Assembly: GCA_030612185.1 (NCBI GenBank)
Contig: JAUWOI010000001.1
Location: 1-34,395, forward strand
Reading direction: 5' to 3'
Origin: Anaerolineae bacterium
GTDB taxonomy: Bacteria; Chloroflexota; Anaerolineae; B4-G1
Length of the DNA: 34,395 bases
Shown: positions 24,499 to 34,370 of the stretch, piece by piece
Position numbering within the stretch: the stretch's first letter is position 1
Layout: each line of letters starts with the position of its first letter
The notes under the pieces: generated by a model
Databases searched by the model: none
Told to the model about the DNA's origin: nothing
The model's input: only the letters and a program-made list of their open reading frames with translations
Position numbers and translations under genes: made by a program

Positions 24499-25212
24499 TC
24501 ACTCAAAGCCCAGCCCGCGCTCGCGCAGGCTCACGAAACGTTGCTGTCCGATGATCAAATGGTCCAGAACCTCAATGTCCAGCAGGTTGCCCGCTGCCAC
24601 CAACTGGCGGGTCACCTCTACGTCCTCAGGTGAGGGCGTTGGGTCGCCCGAGGGATGGTTGTGCACAACGATGATTGAAGCGCAATTCCGTTTGACGGCC
24701 TCCCGGAACACCTCGCTCACCCGAATGTGCGAAGCGTTGAGACTTCCCACGTACACCGTTTCGGAGCCAAGCAGCCGATTGCGCGTATCCAGGTACAGCA
24801 CTCGAAAGTGCTCCTGTTCTAGATGGCTCATCTCGGCCATCAGGAGTTGCGCCACGTCGGCCGGGGAGCGCACGACGAAACGATCTTCTGGGGCGATCAT
24901 GAGCATCCGGCGGCCTATTTCCAGCGCCGCCTTGAGTTGCGACGTCTTGGCCAGTCCCAGTCCTTTCTCGGCCCGCAATTCGGTGAAACTGGCCCTGGCC
25001 AGGCCCGGCAACCCGCCGTAGCGTGAGATGAGCCGCGTGGCCAACGCCAGGGCGCTTTCGCCGCCCACACCCGTGCCCAGGATGATGGCCAGCAGTTCCG
25101 CCATCGAGAGCGCCCCCTCACCTGCGTGGACCAGCCGCTCACGCGGGCGCTCATCAACGGGCAAGTCCCTGATCATTGGCCTGTACTCAGCCTTTGCTTC
25201 GTCGTTCACCAT
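24499..25212 (-). CDS. radC: RadC-family (UPF0758) JAMM-domain protein
   Basis: 237 residues. The N-terminal helical part includes [34 protein letters not shown] (region 15-48) and a helix-hairpin-helix-like segment. The C-terminal MPN domain has the JAMM motif H184-N-H186-P-S-G-D-P-T-P-S194-P-E-D197. Despite its name the family is not firmly tied to DNA repair; its biochemical role is unsettled. I kept the ATG at 25212 because a consensus promoter places the transcription start at that base, implying leaderless translation. The ATG at 25176 (residue 13) would leave a leader of about 37 nt and also fits family alignments. Confidence 0.88.
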   Translation of the reverse strand: MVNDEAKAEYRPMIRDLPVDERPRERLVHAGEGALSMAELLAIILGTGVGGESALALATRLISRYGGLPGLARASFTELRAEKGLGLAKTSQLKAALEIGRRMLMIAPEDRFVVRSPADVAQLLMAEMSHLEQEHFRVLYLDTRNRLLGSETVYVGSLNASHIRVSEVFREAVKRNCASIIVVHNHPSGDPTPSPEDVEVTRQLVAAGNLLDIEVLDHLIIGQQRFVSLRERGLGFE

Positions 25213-25218
25213 ACTACT

Positions 25219-25246
25219 ACTATACTAATTCGCACGAAATTGTCAA
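25219..25246 (-). promoter_or_regulatory. Promoter of radC, apparently giving a leaderless mRNA
   Basis: On the minus strand a perfect TTGACA (25246-25241), a 16-nt spacer and TATAGT (25224-25219) end six bases before the ATG at 25212. The expected start site is therefore at or next to the A of the start codon. Confidence 0.75.
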
Positions 25247-25264
25247 ATGGCATGCACCCAACAC

Positions 25265-25292
25265 TTGCTCCTACACCAGCCAGTGGTATAAT
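25265..25292 (+). promoter_or_regulatory. Promoter of the zinc-ribbon membrane protein gene
   Basis: TTGCTC (25265-25270), a 16-nt spacer and a perfect TATAAT (25287-25292) lie about 85 nt before the start codon, divergent from radC. Confidence 0.7.
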
Positions 25293-25377
25293 ACGTCCCG
25301 CTTGGCCGGCTCTTCGCACCATGCGATAGTGAACAGATTCAGCCTGAACATCTCCCCAAATAAGGAGCGTGCCATCA

Positions 25378-25887
25378 ATGGAAGGCATCTTGGAGAGAAT
25401 TCCCACCTACCTGACCATTCTATCCACCATCTGTGGGGGAGTGACCATTGCGCTATTCGGCGGGATGGTGATTTGGACCTTTCGCGACATTCGCGCTCGT
25501 TCCCGCGACTTTCTGGCACAGATACTGGCCACGCTGTTGGTGATCGTGGTGCCCATCGTCGGGTTTGTGGTGTACTTGATGCTACGCCCGCGAGAGACGC
25601 TGGCGGAAGCATACGAACATTCCCTGGAACAAGAGGCCCTGCTGCAGGCAATAGAAGAGCCGGAGATCTGCCCTGGGTGTGGGCAACGGGTCAGGAGCAA
25701 CTACCTGTACTGCCCTGCCTGCCACACCAGGCTCAAGAGGGCTTGCCCGGAATGTGGCCGCCCGCTCCACCTGCGCTGGTCCCTTTGTCCCTACTGCGGC
25801 ACAAGCGCCACACCACAGGCACTTGAGCCCGTGCCCTCCTCAAAGCCAGAGGCCGCCCCACCAGAAGGCGCGACGCCTGAAACATGA
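25378..25887 (+). CDS. Two-TM membrane protein with double zinc ribbon
   Basis: 169 residues from the ATG at 25378, with AAGGAG ten bases upstream. Two hydrophobic segments (about 10-32 and 44-66) are followed by a cytoplasmic helix and four CxxC pairs: CPGCG, CPACH, CPECG and CPYCG (about 98-142). This is a double zinc ribbon (DZR) layout. The C-terminal tail is Pro/Ala/Glu-rich. Such proteins are common but uncharacterised; the ribbon could bind protein or nucleic acid at the membrane. It is monocistronic and convergent with pyruvate kinase (27-bp gap, no hairpin). Confidence 0.78.
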   Translation: MEGILERIPTYLTILSTICGGVTIALFGGMVIWTFRDIRARSRDFLAQILATLLVIVVPIVGFVVYLMLRPRETLAEAYEHSLEQEALLQAIEEPEICPGCGQRVRSNYLYCPACHTRLKRACPECGRPLHLRWSLCPYCGTSATPQALEPVPSSKPEAAPPEGATPET

Positions 25888-25914
25888 CAAGTGGTGCGTG
25901 ATGTGTTAGCATCT

Positions 25915-27345
25915 TCACGCTTCCTCGTTCTCCCCTACCATGTGAACTTCGAGCATATTGGTCCCCCCTCCGCCGAAGGGGACACCCGCCGTCAGTACCA
26001 CCAGATCACCCCAGGCCACCACCCCTTTCTCACATGCTGCCCGTACCATCACCCGCACCATCTCATCGGTGGTCTTGAACTCCGGTACCAACACAGGTTC
26101 TACGCCCCACGCGAGCGTCAACCGGAACAGGGTCATCCGACTGGGCGTCACGGCCACGATAGGGACGGATGGACGATGACGCGCCACCATACGCGCCGTC
26201 ATACCCGACATCGTCGCGGTGACGATCGCCCTGGCCTCCACTTCACTGGCGATTTCAACCGCGGCACAACTGATAGCCTCCGTGACAGTCCCATGCCTGT
26301 GGTCACCGTCTCCCATGTACAGCAGTCGCCCGCAGGGCAAATGTGCCTCCGCGTTGGCGCAGATCGTCGCCATCGTCTCCACCGCCCCAATCGGGTACCG
26401 GCCCACCGCCGTCTCGCCGGAAAGCATCACCGCATCAGTGCCATCCAGGATAGCATTAACAATGTCCGACGCCTCCGCCCGCGTCGGGCGCGGGTTCTCG
26501 ATCATCGTCTGGAGCATCTGCGTAGCGGTGATGACCGGCTTGCCGGCCTGATTGCAGGCTCGCATGATGCTCTTCTGGTGAAACGGCACCTCCTCAGCAG
26601 GCGTCTCCACCCCCAGGTCGCCCCGGGCAACCATAATGCCATCGGCTTCGGCCAGGATCTCGTCGAAAACCGAGAGCGCCTCGGGCTTCTCAATCTTGGC
26701 AATGATGGAGACACTGGCACCTCTACTCTTCAGGAATTGCCGCAGTTCGCGCACATCGGCCGGACGGCGGACGAAGGAGAGCGCAAAGAAGTCCACGCCC
26801 TGTTCCAGCGCGAACAGGGCATCCTCCCGATCCTTGGGCGTGAGGGCAGAAAGGTTAAGCGTTGCGCCTGGGACATTGATCCCCTTGTGAGAGGTGAGTT
26901 GGCCACCCGCGACCACGCGACACTTCAGGTTGCCCTCACCAGCCCGCACGACGACCAACTCCAGACGTCCGTCATCTAGTAGCACGCTCTGACCAGGCCT
27001 CAGATCGCGTAACAACTGCGGGTGGGGCACAGGTATCTCATCCGTCGCGCCAGGCCGGAGGCGTGACGTCAGCGTCACCACGTCCCCCTCGCGCAGTTCG
27101 ACCGCCCCACCTTCGATCTCACCCACACGCAACTTAGGCCCCTGCAGATCGGCTATGACGGCCACCAACCGGCCTTCCTCCTCCGCAACCCGCCGCAGGG
27201 TAGCAATAGAATGGGCATGAGTGGCATAGTCGCCGTGGGAGAAGTTGATGCGTGCCACGTTCATCCCGACCCGCATCAGGCCACGCATCACCTCGGGCGA
27301 ACTGGAGGCTGGCCCAATGGTACAGACAATTTTTGTACGCGGCAT
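25915..27345 (-). CDS. pyk: Pyruvate kinase
   Basis: 476 residues, full length without the extra C-terminal PEP-utiliser domain of some bacterial forms. Signatures are ARINFSHG (31-38), the active-site IAKIEKPEA with K217 and E219, MVARGDLGVE with D243, and TRAEASDIVNAILDGTDAVMLSGETA (288-313). It converts phosphoenolpyruvate and ADP into pyruvate and ATP. The start ATG 27345 has GGAG upstream. It lies 36 bp after the PPC lipoprotein gene, which in turn follows enolase by 23 bp, so all three are probably one transcript covering the last two steps of glycolysis. Confidence 0.95.
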   Translation of the reverse strand: MPRTKIVCTIGPASSSPEVMRGLMRVGMNVARINFSHGDYATHAHSIATLRRVAEEEGRLVAVIADLQGPKLRVGEIEGGAVELREGDVVTLTSRLRPGATDEIPVPHPQLLRDLRPGQSVLLDDGRLELVVVRAGEGNLKCRVVAGGQLTSHKGINVPGATLNLSALTPKDREDALFALEQGVDFFALSFVRRPADVRELRQFLKSRGASVSIIAKIEKPEALSVFDEILAEADGIMVARGDLGVETPAEEVPFHQKSIMRACNQAGKPVITATQMLQTMIENPRPTRAEASDIVNAILDGTDAVMLSGETAVGRYPIGAVETMATICANAEAHLPCGRLLYMGDGDHRHGTVTEAISCAAVEIASEVEARAIVTATMSGMTARMVARHRPSVPIVAVTPSRMTLFRLTLAWGVEPVLVPEFKTTDEMVRVMVRAACEKGVVAWGDLVVLTAGVPFGGGGTNMLEVHMVGENEEA

Positions 27346-27381
27346 CTCACTCCAAGTCTCTACTGTATCGCAAATGTGACC

Positions 27382-29046
27382 CTATAGTCCGGTCAAGGCC
27401 AACTCGTATTCACCCACATCTACATCGTCGTAGCCCCGCGCGATGATGCGATAGGTGCCGCTCATCGGCAACTCGAATGCAGAAATCTCGGCGTTGGCTT
27501 CCCCACCGCCGTCATCGTCACTCATAACCCGCACGCCATCGGGCGCGAACAGTTCGAGGTAAGTATCCATATCCTCGCTCACGGCAGTCATAGAGATGGT
27601 GACCACGTCACCCTCCCCGCCCTCAAACAGCCAGTGATGACGTGTGCCAGGTTCCAGGGTGGTGCTCATCATCTCGCCGTAGGTGAGAGTGCCCTCGATC
27701 ACCATCTCCGTCTGCTCCAACGTGAGTTCGTATGCTCCGCCGCTAAACAAGGCATTGCTGGCAACTAAACGATAGGTACCATCGGCGGGCAGTTCATAGT
27801 ACTCGATGAGAGCGTCTAACCCCTCGCCGCTGTCATCGTCGTCGGTCAGTGCAACACCGTTGGGGCCATACAACTCAAGATAGCAGTCCAGATCCACATC
27901 CTCATCCAGGGCATCCATCGCAATCGTGACCACGTCCCCCTCAGCACACTGGAAGAACCACGCGTGCTGTACACTTTCCGCCAGCATCTCCTCGACCGTC
28001 TGCCCGTATTCGATCACGTCGCCAGATGGCTCTTCGGCAACCTCAAGGCTGAGAGTGTAATCGCCTGCGCCGCTGTAGGTCAGAGCATGGATAGTGTAGG
28101 TGACGGAGGTAGCCACGGGGAAGTCTACGATAAGGGCATTGTAACCCTCGCCGCCATCATCATCTTCGGTGATGATAACCCCATCCTCGTTGTGGAGTTC
28201 CAGGTAGGGGTCCAAAGTGTCGGGGGCAGCAGCATCCAGTCGGATGATAGCGTATCCTCCCTCCGCCTCAAAGTACCAGATGTCCACGCCACCAGGGGGC
28301 AGGCGGCCTTCCACCATCCCTCCTGGCTGGATCGGTCCCCTTTCCACAGGTTCGGGTATCTCGGGCGGGAAGAACTCCAGGCTAGCGAACATATCCTGAA
28401 AGATCGGTGCATAAGAGAGCAGGTCGTCCTCCGGTGAGGTCCCAAACCCAAGGCCAACCACTTCCTCACCCACAGCGGCGATCACGTAACCGTGCAATTG
28501 AGCATCGGCTTGCTCCTCGGTCCAACTTGCCTCAACGCCAAGACCGGGAATTTCGCCAAACGTCCAGGATTCGACCTCCCCGATTGTGGCCTCTTCTCCC
28601 CCGCCCAGACTCTCCAACATACCATCCAGCAGATCCTCCGTCGTCACGTCCGACCCGAATTCCAGTTCCACCTCCTCACGACTGACCGTCATGACCGCGA
28701 GCATCGGCCCATCCGCCGGATCGAAGTACTCCAACACCCCCTCGTCCTCGACGAAATAGACGCCCCCACCCACAGCCTCGTACATCCAATCCGCCGGGTA
28801 GAGAATACTGAAGCCTGCCAGGGGATTAGCATACACGCTCATCTCTGGTTCTGGTTCTGGTAAAGGTTCCTGAGTTGGTGCCAGTGTGGGCACTGCGGTG
28901 GGCTCCGGGGATGGCGTGACCTCGCCCACTGGAGTATGAATTGGCTCTGGCTGGGGCACGAGCGAGTAGATGCTGCATCCCAAACCCGCCAGGAGCAACA
29001 TCAACCCCACCACTCCGGCCGGCCATAAGGTTTGCCTGTCAGTCAT
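27382..29046 (-). CDS. Surface lipoprotein with three PPC-type domains
   Basis: 554 residues. The N-terminus has a signal with an approximate lipobox ending in G-L-G-C24, then a Pro/Thr/Glu-rich spacer (about 31-68). A globular part (72-230: NPLAGFSILYPADWMYE...) resembles PsbP-like domains seen in surface lipoproteins. Three bacterial pre-peptidase C-terminal (PPC-like) beta domains follow, each with an acidic loop: EDDDGGEG, DDDDSGEG and SDDDGGGE, probably binding calcium. The protein is very acidic. Such domains usually accompany secreted proteases, but none is fused here. It is sandwiched between enolase and pyruvate kinase with short gaps, which is unexpected. Confidence 0.8.
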   Translation of the reverse strand: MTDRQTLWPAGVVGLMLLLAGLGCSIYSLVPQPEPIHTPVGEVTPSPEPTAVPTLAPTQEPLPEPEPEMSVYANPLAGFSILYPADWMYEAVGGGVYFVEDEGVLEYFDPADGPMLAVMTVSREEVELEFGSDVTTEDLLDGMLESLGGGEEATIGEVESWTFGEIPGLGVEASWTEEQADAQLHGYVIAAVGEEVVGLGFGTSPEDDLLSYAPIFQDMFASLEFFPPEIPEPVERGPIQPGGMVEGRLPPGGVDIWYFEAEGGYAIIRLDAAAPDTLDPYLELHNEDGVIITEDDDGGEGYNALIVDFPVATSVTYTIHALTYSGAGDYTLSLEVAEEPSGDVIEYGQTVEEMLAESVQHAWFFQCAEGDVVTIAMDALDEDVDLDCYLELYGPNGVALTDDDDSGEGLDALIEYYELPADGTYRLVASNALFSGGAYELTLEQTEMVIEGTLTYGEMMSTTLEPGTRHHWLFEGGEGDVVTISMTAVSEDMDTYLELFAPDGVRVMSDDDGGGEANAEISAFELPMSGTYRIIARGYDDVDVGEYELALTGL

Positions 29047-29069
29047 TTATGTTTTCTTTCGTCCTCGAC

Positions 29070-30658
<1,589 letters not shown>

Positions 30659-30660
30659 TG

Positions 30661-31740
30661 CTATCCCTCCAACCCCATCCCCTTGCACAGCCTCTCGAAG
30701 TCGAAGTGATCAGCCAGCAGCGTCTCGAACTGCTCCAGTTTGGCCGCCTGCCCCAACCGTGTCTTGCCAAAGACTCGCTCGACTGCCTCCACCGTCTCCA
30801 TTGTATTCCCACGCACCAGCAACACCGGGACGCCGAGTTCCTCAGCGCGACGTAGCACCTCGGGTACAGGCCGCAGATGACCGGTTAGAACCAGACAATG
30901 GGTCGCCGTCTCCAGCGCCACCAGTTGCATGTCGGCCCGATCGCCACCGGTGATCACCGCCTTGGTCCCGGGTATACGTCGTATGCGCGGCAGCGCCTGC
31001 TCCACGTTCATCGCCCCGACCACCAGATGCTCAATCAGTACGTCCCTTTTCTCTGGCATAGTCAGGAACTCACCCTTCAACACATCCGCCAGCTCTCCCA
31101 CGCTGATGGCCCGAAGTTGCTCCTGGAGGGGAACCTGTCCCAGTACCCGGATCCCCTGCTTTTCCAGACATGGGCTGCACACCTTCGCTATGAGATTCTT
31201 CGCCTTGTTCGGTATGGCGTTGATGAGCACACCCAGTAGCCGGCCTTCTAGCATAATATGTGCCGACAGACAATCGTCCGCCACGCTCACCCGATTATTG
31301 AAGTAGACAATGGCCAAGGTCGGCATATCCAGTGCATCTGCCACCATGGTAGGCCCCAGGCCAAGGCTGACTCCCTCTCGCAGGGAGGCCCCACCCTCCA
31401 ACAGAATAACGTCCTTACCAGGAATAACCCGCTCATAGGCTGCCTTCACCTCCGACATAAGGTCACGGTCGGTGCAACCACAGCGCATATCCCGCACAAG
31501 GGCAGGGGTGAGAATGACGCCCACCAGATCCTCCAGAGGTTCTGTCAGCCCCAACATCCGCCGCACGAAATCGGCATCCTCGTCCTGTGCTCTCCCGGGA
31601 ATCGGCTCCCACGGCTGAGTGGAGAGCGGCTTGAAGTAACCAACCTTATACCCTTCCTTCTGCAGCCGTCGTCCCAGCGCTAGACAGACAGCGGTCTTGC
31701 CACTGAATCTCTGCAAGGAAGTTACGTACAACGCTTTCAT
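30661..31740 (-). CDS. BioD-like/DRTGG protein resembling the N-terminal half of phosphotransacetylase
   Basis: 359 residues, from the ATG at 31740 (GAGG eight bases upstream; an ATG two codons earlier lies too close to it). Residues 1-215 are a BioD-like P-loop domain ([24 protein letters not shown], with [10 protein letters not shown] as the second strand), followed by a DRTGG-type domain (about 225-335: [30 protein letters not shown]). This pair forms the regulatory front part of long Pta proteins, but the catalytic PTA_PTB domain is absent. It lies just downstream of an ADP-forming acyl-CoA synthetase, so a regulatory role in acetyl-CoA/acetate metabolism is a reasonable inference. A decayed copy of its 3' end lies downstream. 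Confidence 0.82.
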   Translation of the reverse strand: MKALYVTSLQRFSGKTAVCLALGRRLQKEGYKVGYFKPLSTQPWEPIPGRAQDEDADFVRRMLGLTEPLEDLVGVILTPALVRDMRCGCTDRDLMSEVKAAYERVIPGKDVILLEGGASLREGVSLGLGPTMVADALDMPTLAIVYFNNRVSVADDCLSAHIMLEGRLLGVLINAIPNKAKNLIAKVCSPCLEKQGIRVLGQVPLQEQLRAISVGELADVLKGEFLTMPEKRDVLIEHLVVGAMNVEQALPRIRRIPGTKAVITGGDRADMQLVALETATHCLVLTGHLRPVPEVLRRAEELGVPVLLVRGNTMETVEAVERVFGKTRLGQAAKLEQFETLLADHFDFERLCKGMGLEG

Positions 31741-31831
31741 TGTCATTGCCTCTCTTTATTAGATAAACTGTTATCGGCCAGATACACACACCATCATTCA
31801 TTGCCCGCAGTATCTACCCTGTATTTTCAGG

Positions 31832-33946
31832 TCATTGAGACGCCAGTACCAGCCGCATATCTATCGCCATCGCCCCGCGCCCTTCTTCAAAGACCATCAG
31901 CGGGTTGATGTCCAACTCCACGATCTCAGGAAAATCGGTCACCAATTGGCTGATCCGCAGCAACGCGTCCACCATCGCTTCGTGGTCTGCTGGCGGCTGG
32001 CCCCGGATACCTTCTAGCAGAGGGTAAGAGCGAATCTCGCGGATCATCTCCTCCGCCTCCTGGCGGCTGAAGGGGGCCACGCGGAAGGCGACGTCCTTCA
32101 GCGCTTCCACGTAGATGCCACCCAGTCCGAAGGCAACCAGCGGCCCAAATTGCGGGTCACGACTCATCCCCACCAACACCTCTCGACCACCTGACACCAT
32201 CTGCTGCACCTGGCAGCCCCAAATGTGCGCGCCCGGCACATAGCGCCCAGCCCGATAAACGATCAGATCAAACGCATCCCGCACGTCGCCAGACGAGCGC
32301 AGGTTCAGTTTGACGCCTCCCACGTCGGTCTTGTGCAAGATATCGGGCGAGGCCACCTTCATCACAACGGGATAACCGATCTCCTCTGCGATCTCAATCG
32401 CTTCCTCGGGCGTCTTAGCCAGGCGCGATTGAGGAACGGTGAACCCATAACATTCCAACACCGTCCATGCCTCGGCATCACCGATGGAGACGCGCCCATC
32501 CGCCCGCACGCGGTCGAACAACTCCCGCACAGGTGGTACACAGACATCATTGGGCTGCACCTCGAAGGTAGAGCCGCAAGATTTTGCGGCTCTACTCTGC
32601 TCGCGCCGGTAGGCACTCATCGCCGCCAGCGCCGCCGCTACCCGTTCGGGGAAGGGATAGTTGGGCACGCCGTACTGCCACAGCACATCTATCCCAGCCT
32701 CAATACGCGCCTTCCCCATAAAGCAGGCCAAGACAGTCTTATCTGCATCCTGGGCCATGCGGCCCACAGCATGGGCTGTCTTCTCGATCTCAGTCATCGC
32801 CTGGGGAGTGACGATCACGATCAGTCCATCCACGTTTGGATCAGCCAACACCAATTCAATCGCACGCTCGTACCGATCGGCCAGTGCATCCCCCAATACA
32901 TCTACCGGATTGGCAACACTGGCCGCGCCCGGCAGATAGTCCGTCAGCGCCTCCACTGTCTCGTGGCTAAGACGCGTGATATCCATCCCCGCGTGCTCCA
33001 GCGCATCGGTGGCCAGGATGCCTGGGCCACCGGCGTTGGTGACGATGCCAATGCGGTCGCCCCTCAGAAGCGGCTGATAGGCAAAGGCGCGTGCGTAGTC
33101 AAAGAGTGCCTCCATGGAAGTCGCGCGGATGACACCTGCCTGCCGAAAGGCCGCTTTGTAGGCTGCCTCGGAGCCGGCCAGACTACCCGTATGCGACGAC
33201 ACCGCCCGCGAACCCGAGGCGGTCACGCCAGACTTGATCGCCACTACCGGTTTGTCGCGCGTGACCTTCCGCGCAACCTCAATGAACTTCTGCCCATCGG
33301 GCAACCCCTCTACGTAGATGAGAATCACGCGCGAGGTCGGGTCATCACCCCACGCCTCCAACAGATCAATCTCACTCACGTCTGCCTTGTTACCCAGACT
33401 AGCAAACTTGGAAAACCCGATGCGACCGGCCATCGCTATGTCCAACACCGCTGTACCCAGCGCCCCCGACTGAGACATGAAGGCAATGGGACCACTAGGC
33501 GGCATACCAGCAGCGAACGTCGCATTGAGCGAGGTGGCAGTGTCAATCACCCCCAGGCAATTGGGGCCGATGAGACGCATATTGTACTCACGAATGATAT
33601 CAATCAGTTCCCTCTCCCGCTCCAGCCCCTCGCGCCCGGCCTCACGGAAGCCAGCGGAGATGACCACGACGGTAGGAATCCCTTTCTGCCCACATTGCTC
33701 TAATGCAGCCGGCACAAAACGATAGGGAATAACAATCACCGCCAGGTCTACAGGATCAGGGATATCCAGCACAGAGGGATAGGCTTTCAAGTCGAGGATC
33801 TCACTGGCCTTGGGGTTGACCGGGTAAAGGTGACCCGAATAACCTCCTTCTTTAAGATTGGCCAACACCGAGTAGCCCAATTTCTCAGGGTCACGGGAGG
33901 CACCAATAACAGCAACCGACTGAGGATTGAAAAAAGATTCTAGCAT
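31832..33946 (-). CDS. acd: ADP-forming acyl-CoA (acetyl-CoA) synthetase, fused alpha and beta parts
   Basis: 704 residues. A CoA-binding Rossmann domain (1-125: SVAVIGASRDPEKLGYSVLANL), two succinyl-CoA-ligase-like domains (about 150-440) with the phospho-His motif SSH252TGSLAGSE, and a C-terminal ATP-grasp domain (about 475-704: GYPVVMKVASPDILHKTDVGGV, ELDINPLMVF). The enzyme converts acyl-CoA, ADP and phosphate into acid, ATP and CoA, conserving energy when acetate or branched acids are excreted. The interdomain linker includes about ten residues (451-460) encoded by a perfect inverted repeat. The start ATG 33946 has GAGGGA upstream. It heads the energy-metabolism cluster. Confidence 0.92.
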   Translation of the reverse strand: MLESFFNPQSVAVIGASRDPEKLGYSVLANLKEGGYSGHLYPVNPKASEILDLKAYPSVLDIPDPVDLAVIVIPYRFVPAALEQCGQKGIPTVVVISAGFREAGREGLERERELIDIIREYNMRLIGPNCLGVIDTATSLNATFAAGMPPSGPIAFMSQSGALGTAVLDIAMAGRIGFSKFASLGNKADVSEIDLLEAWGDDPTSRVILIYVEGLPDGQKFIEVARKVTRDKPVVAIKSGVTASGSRAVSSHTGSLAGSEAAYKAAFRQAGVIRATSMEALFDYARAFAYQPLLRGDRIGIVTNAGGPGILATDALEHAGMDITRLSHETVEALTDYLPGAASVANPVDVLGDALADRYERAIELVLADPNVDGLIVIVTPQAMTEIEKTAHAVGRMAQDADKTVLACFMGKARIEAGIDVLWQYGVPNYPFPERVAAALAAMSAYRREQSRAAKSCGSTFEVQPNDVCVPPVRELFDRVRADGRVSIGDAEAWTVLECYGFTVPQSRLAKTPEEAIEIAEEIGYPVVMKVASPDILHKTDVGGVKLNLRSSGDVRDAFDLIVYRAGRYVPGAHIWGCQVQQMVSGGREVLVGMSRDPQFGPLVAFGLGGIYVEALKDVAFRVAPFSRQEAEEMIREIRSYPLLEGIRGQPPADHEAMVDALLRISQLVTDFPEIVELDINPLMVFEEGRGAMAIDMRLVLASQ
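32568..32595. repeat. Perfect 12-bp inverted repeat inside the acyl-CoA synthetase gene
   Basis: GTAGAGCCGCAA (32568-32579) and TTGCGGCTCTAC (32584-32595) are exact reverse complements separated by GATT. The element is read in frame as SRAAKSCGST within the flexible linker between the ligase-like and ATP-grasp domains. It looks like a small palindromic insertion. Confidence 0.9.
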
Positions 33947-33990
33947 AGATCCCTCACAACCTAAATATACCCGTACTACGTCCGGGTCAA

Positions 33991-34025
33991 GTACTAATAG
34001 TACACGAAAAGGGAAGATTTGACAA
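33991..34025 (-). promoter_or_regulatory. Promoter and palindromic operator candidate of the acyl-CoA synthetase gene
   Basis: On the minus strand TTGTCA (34025-34020), a 17-nt spacer and TACTAT (34002-33997) lie about 50 nt before the start codon. A perfect 13-bp palindrome, GTACTAATAGTAC (33991-34003), covers the -10 element. The same TACTA/TAGTACAC arrangement occurs at the nucleoside phosphorylase promoter. Confidence 0.6.
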
Positions 34026-34129
34026 GCACTACCCGGACCGGACTCTGGACTCCTTTGGATTCTATGACCACCACAATCCCCAGTTCAGAGATTAGGATGT
34101 TTTTAAGAAAAAATAGACCCCCCCATCCC
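34026..34129. other. Spacer without a recognised gene
   Basis: About 100 bp between the acyl-CoA synthetase promoter and the rightward RNA promoter. It includes a T-run and A-run (TTTTTAAGAAAAAA near 34100) and a C-run. I see no supported gene or hairpin here. Confidence 0.5.
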
Positions 34130-34158
34130 TCGACAAATGTCCAGTTTTATGTTACAAT
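34130..34158 (+). promoter_or_regulatory. Promoter of the structured RNA at the right end
   Basis: TCGACA (34130-34135), a 17-nt spacer and TACAAT (34153-34158) point right, with an expected start near 34164. No open frame of useful length follows, which favours a non-coding product. A second -10-like TATAAT at 34178 lacks a -35. Confidence 0.65.
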
Positions 34159-34163
34159 TATGG

Positions 34164-34370
34164 GGCGAAAGGAGGGATATAATCCGGGTCTACTCAGATT
34201 TGTGGGGTAAACACTCACGAGTAGTCAGCCACTTTCAATTGCCCCCCACATCTAGTTGTAGGCGACCCGCTTGTCCCAGATGTGGGGGCATATAGACGAT
34301 CAGCTGTCCTGATGCTCGTTTTACCCCTCGAATCTGAGTTGAGCCTATAATCCTTCCCCCATTTTGTAAC
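34164..34370 (+). ncRNA. ssrS: Candidate 6S RNA (long hairpin with central bubble)
   Basis: The transcript would fold into a rod-like hairpin of about 200 nt. Paired parts from the outside are: GGAGGGATATA (34171-34181) with TATAATCCTTCC (34346-34357, one bulge); CTCAGATT (34193-34200) with AATCTGAG (34331-34338); GGGGTAAA (34204-34211) with TTTACCCC (34320-34327); CGAG (34218-34221) with CTCG (34315-34318); then a large bubble; then TGCCCCCCACATCT (34240-34253) with AGATGTGGGGGCA (34278-34290). The 3' side of the bubble contains a small hairpin ATCAG/CTGAT (34299-34313). Closing stem, central bubble with 3'-side hairpin and apical stem are the defining 6S RNA layout; 6S binds RNA polymerase holoenzyme by mimicking an open promoter. 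T-rich sequence follows at 34361-34374. A structured RNA is well supported; the 6S identity is inference. Confidence 0.55.

Noticed and set aside
24276..24554. 92-codon plus-strand frame beside radC
   Set aside because: No ribosome binding site, skewed composition, and its end is antisense to radC.
32225..33703. Long plus-strand open frame of 492 codons opposite the acyl-CoA synthetase
   Set aside because: It is fully antisense to a well-recognised enzyme, has no ribosome binding site, and its His/Arg-rich composition is that of a shadow frame in GC-rich DNA.
34178..34183. TATAAT as an alternative promoter for the structured RNA
   Set aside because: No -35 element at a workable distance; the upstream TCGACA-17-TACAAT is a better match, though a shorter transcript beginning near 34190 cannot be excluded.
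34019..34210. 63-codon plus-strand frame in the right-end intergenic region
   Set aside because: It runs through the promoter and the first stem of the structured RNA, lacks a ribosome binding site, and has no plausible protein character.
34160..34370. tmRNA or RNase P RNA as the identity of the right-end structure
   Set aside because: No tRNA-like acceptor end, tag reading frame or RNase P conserved core is visible, and the single long rod with a central bubble fits neither.
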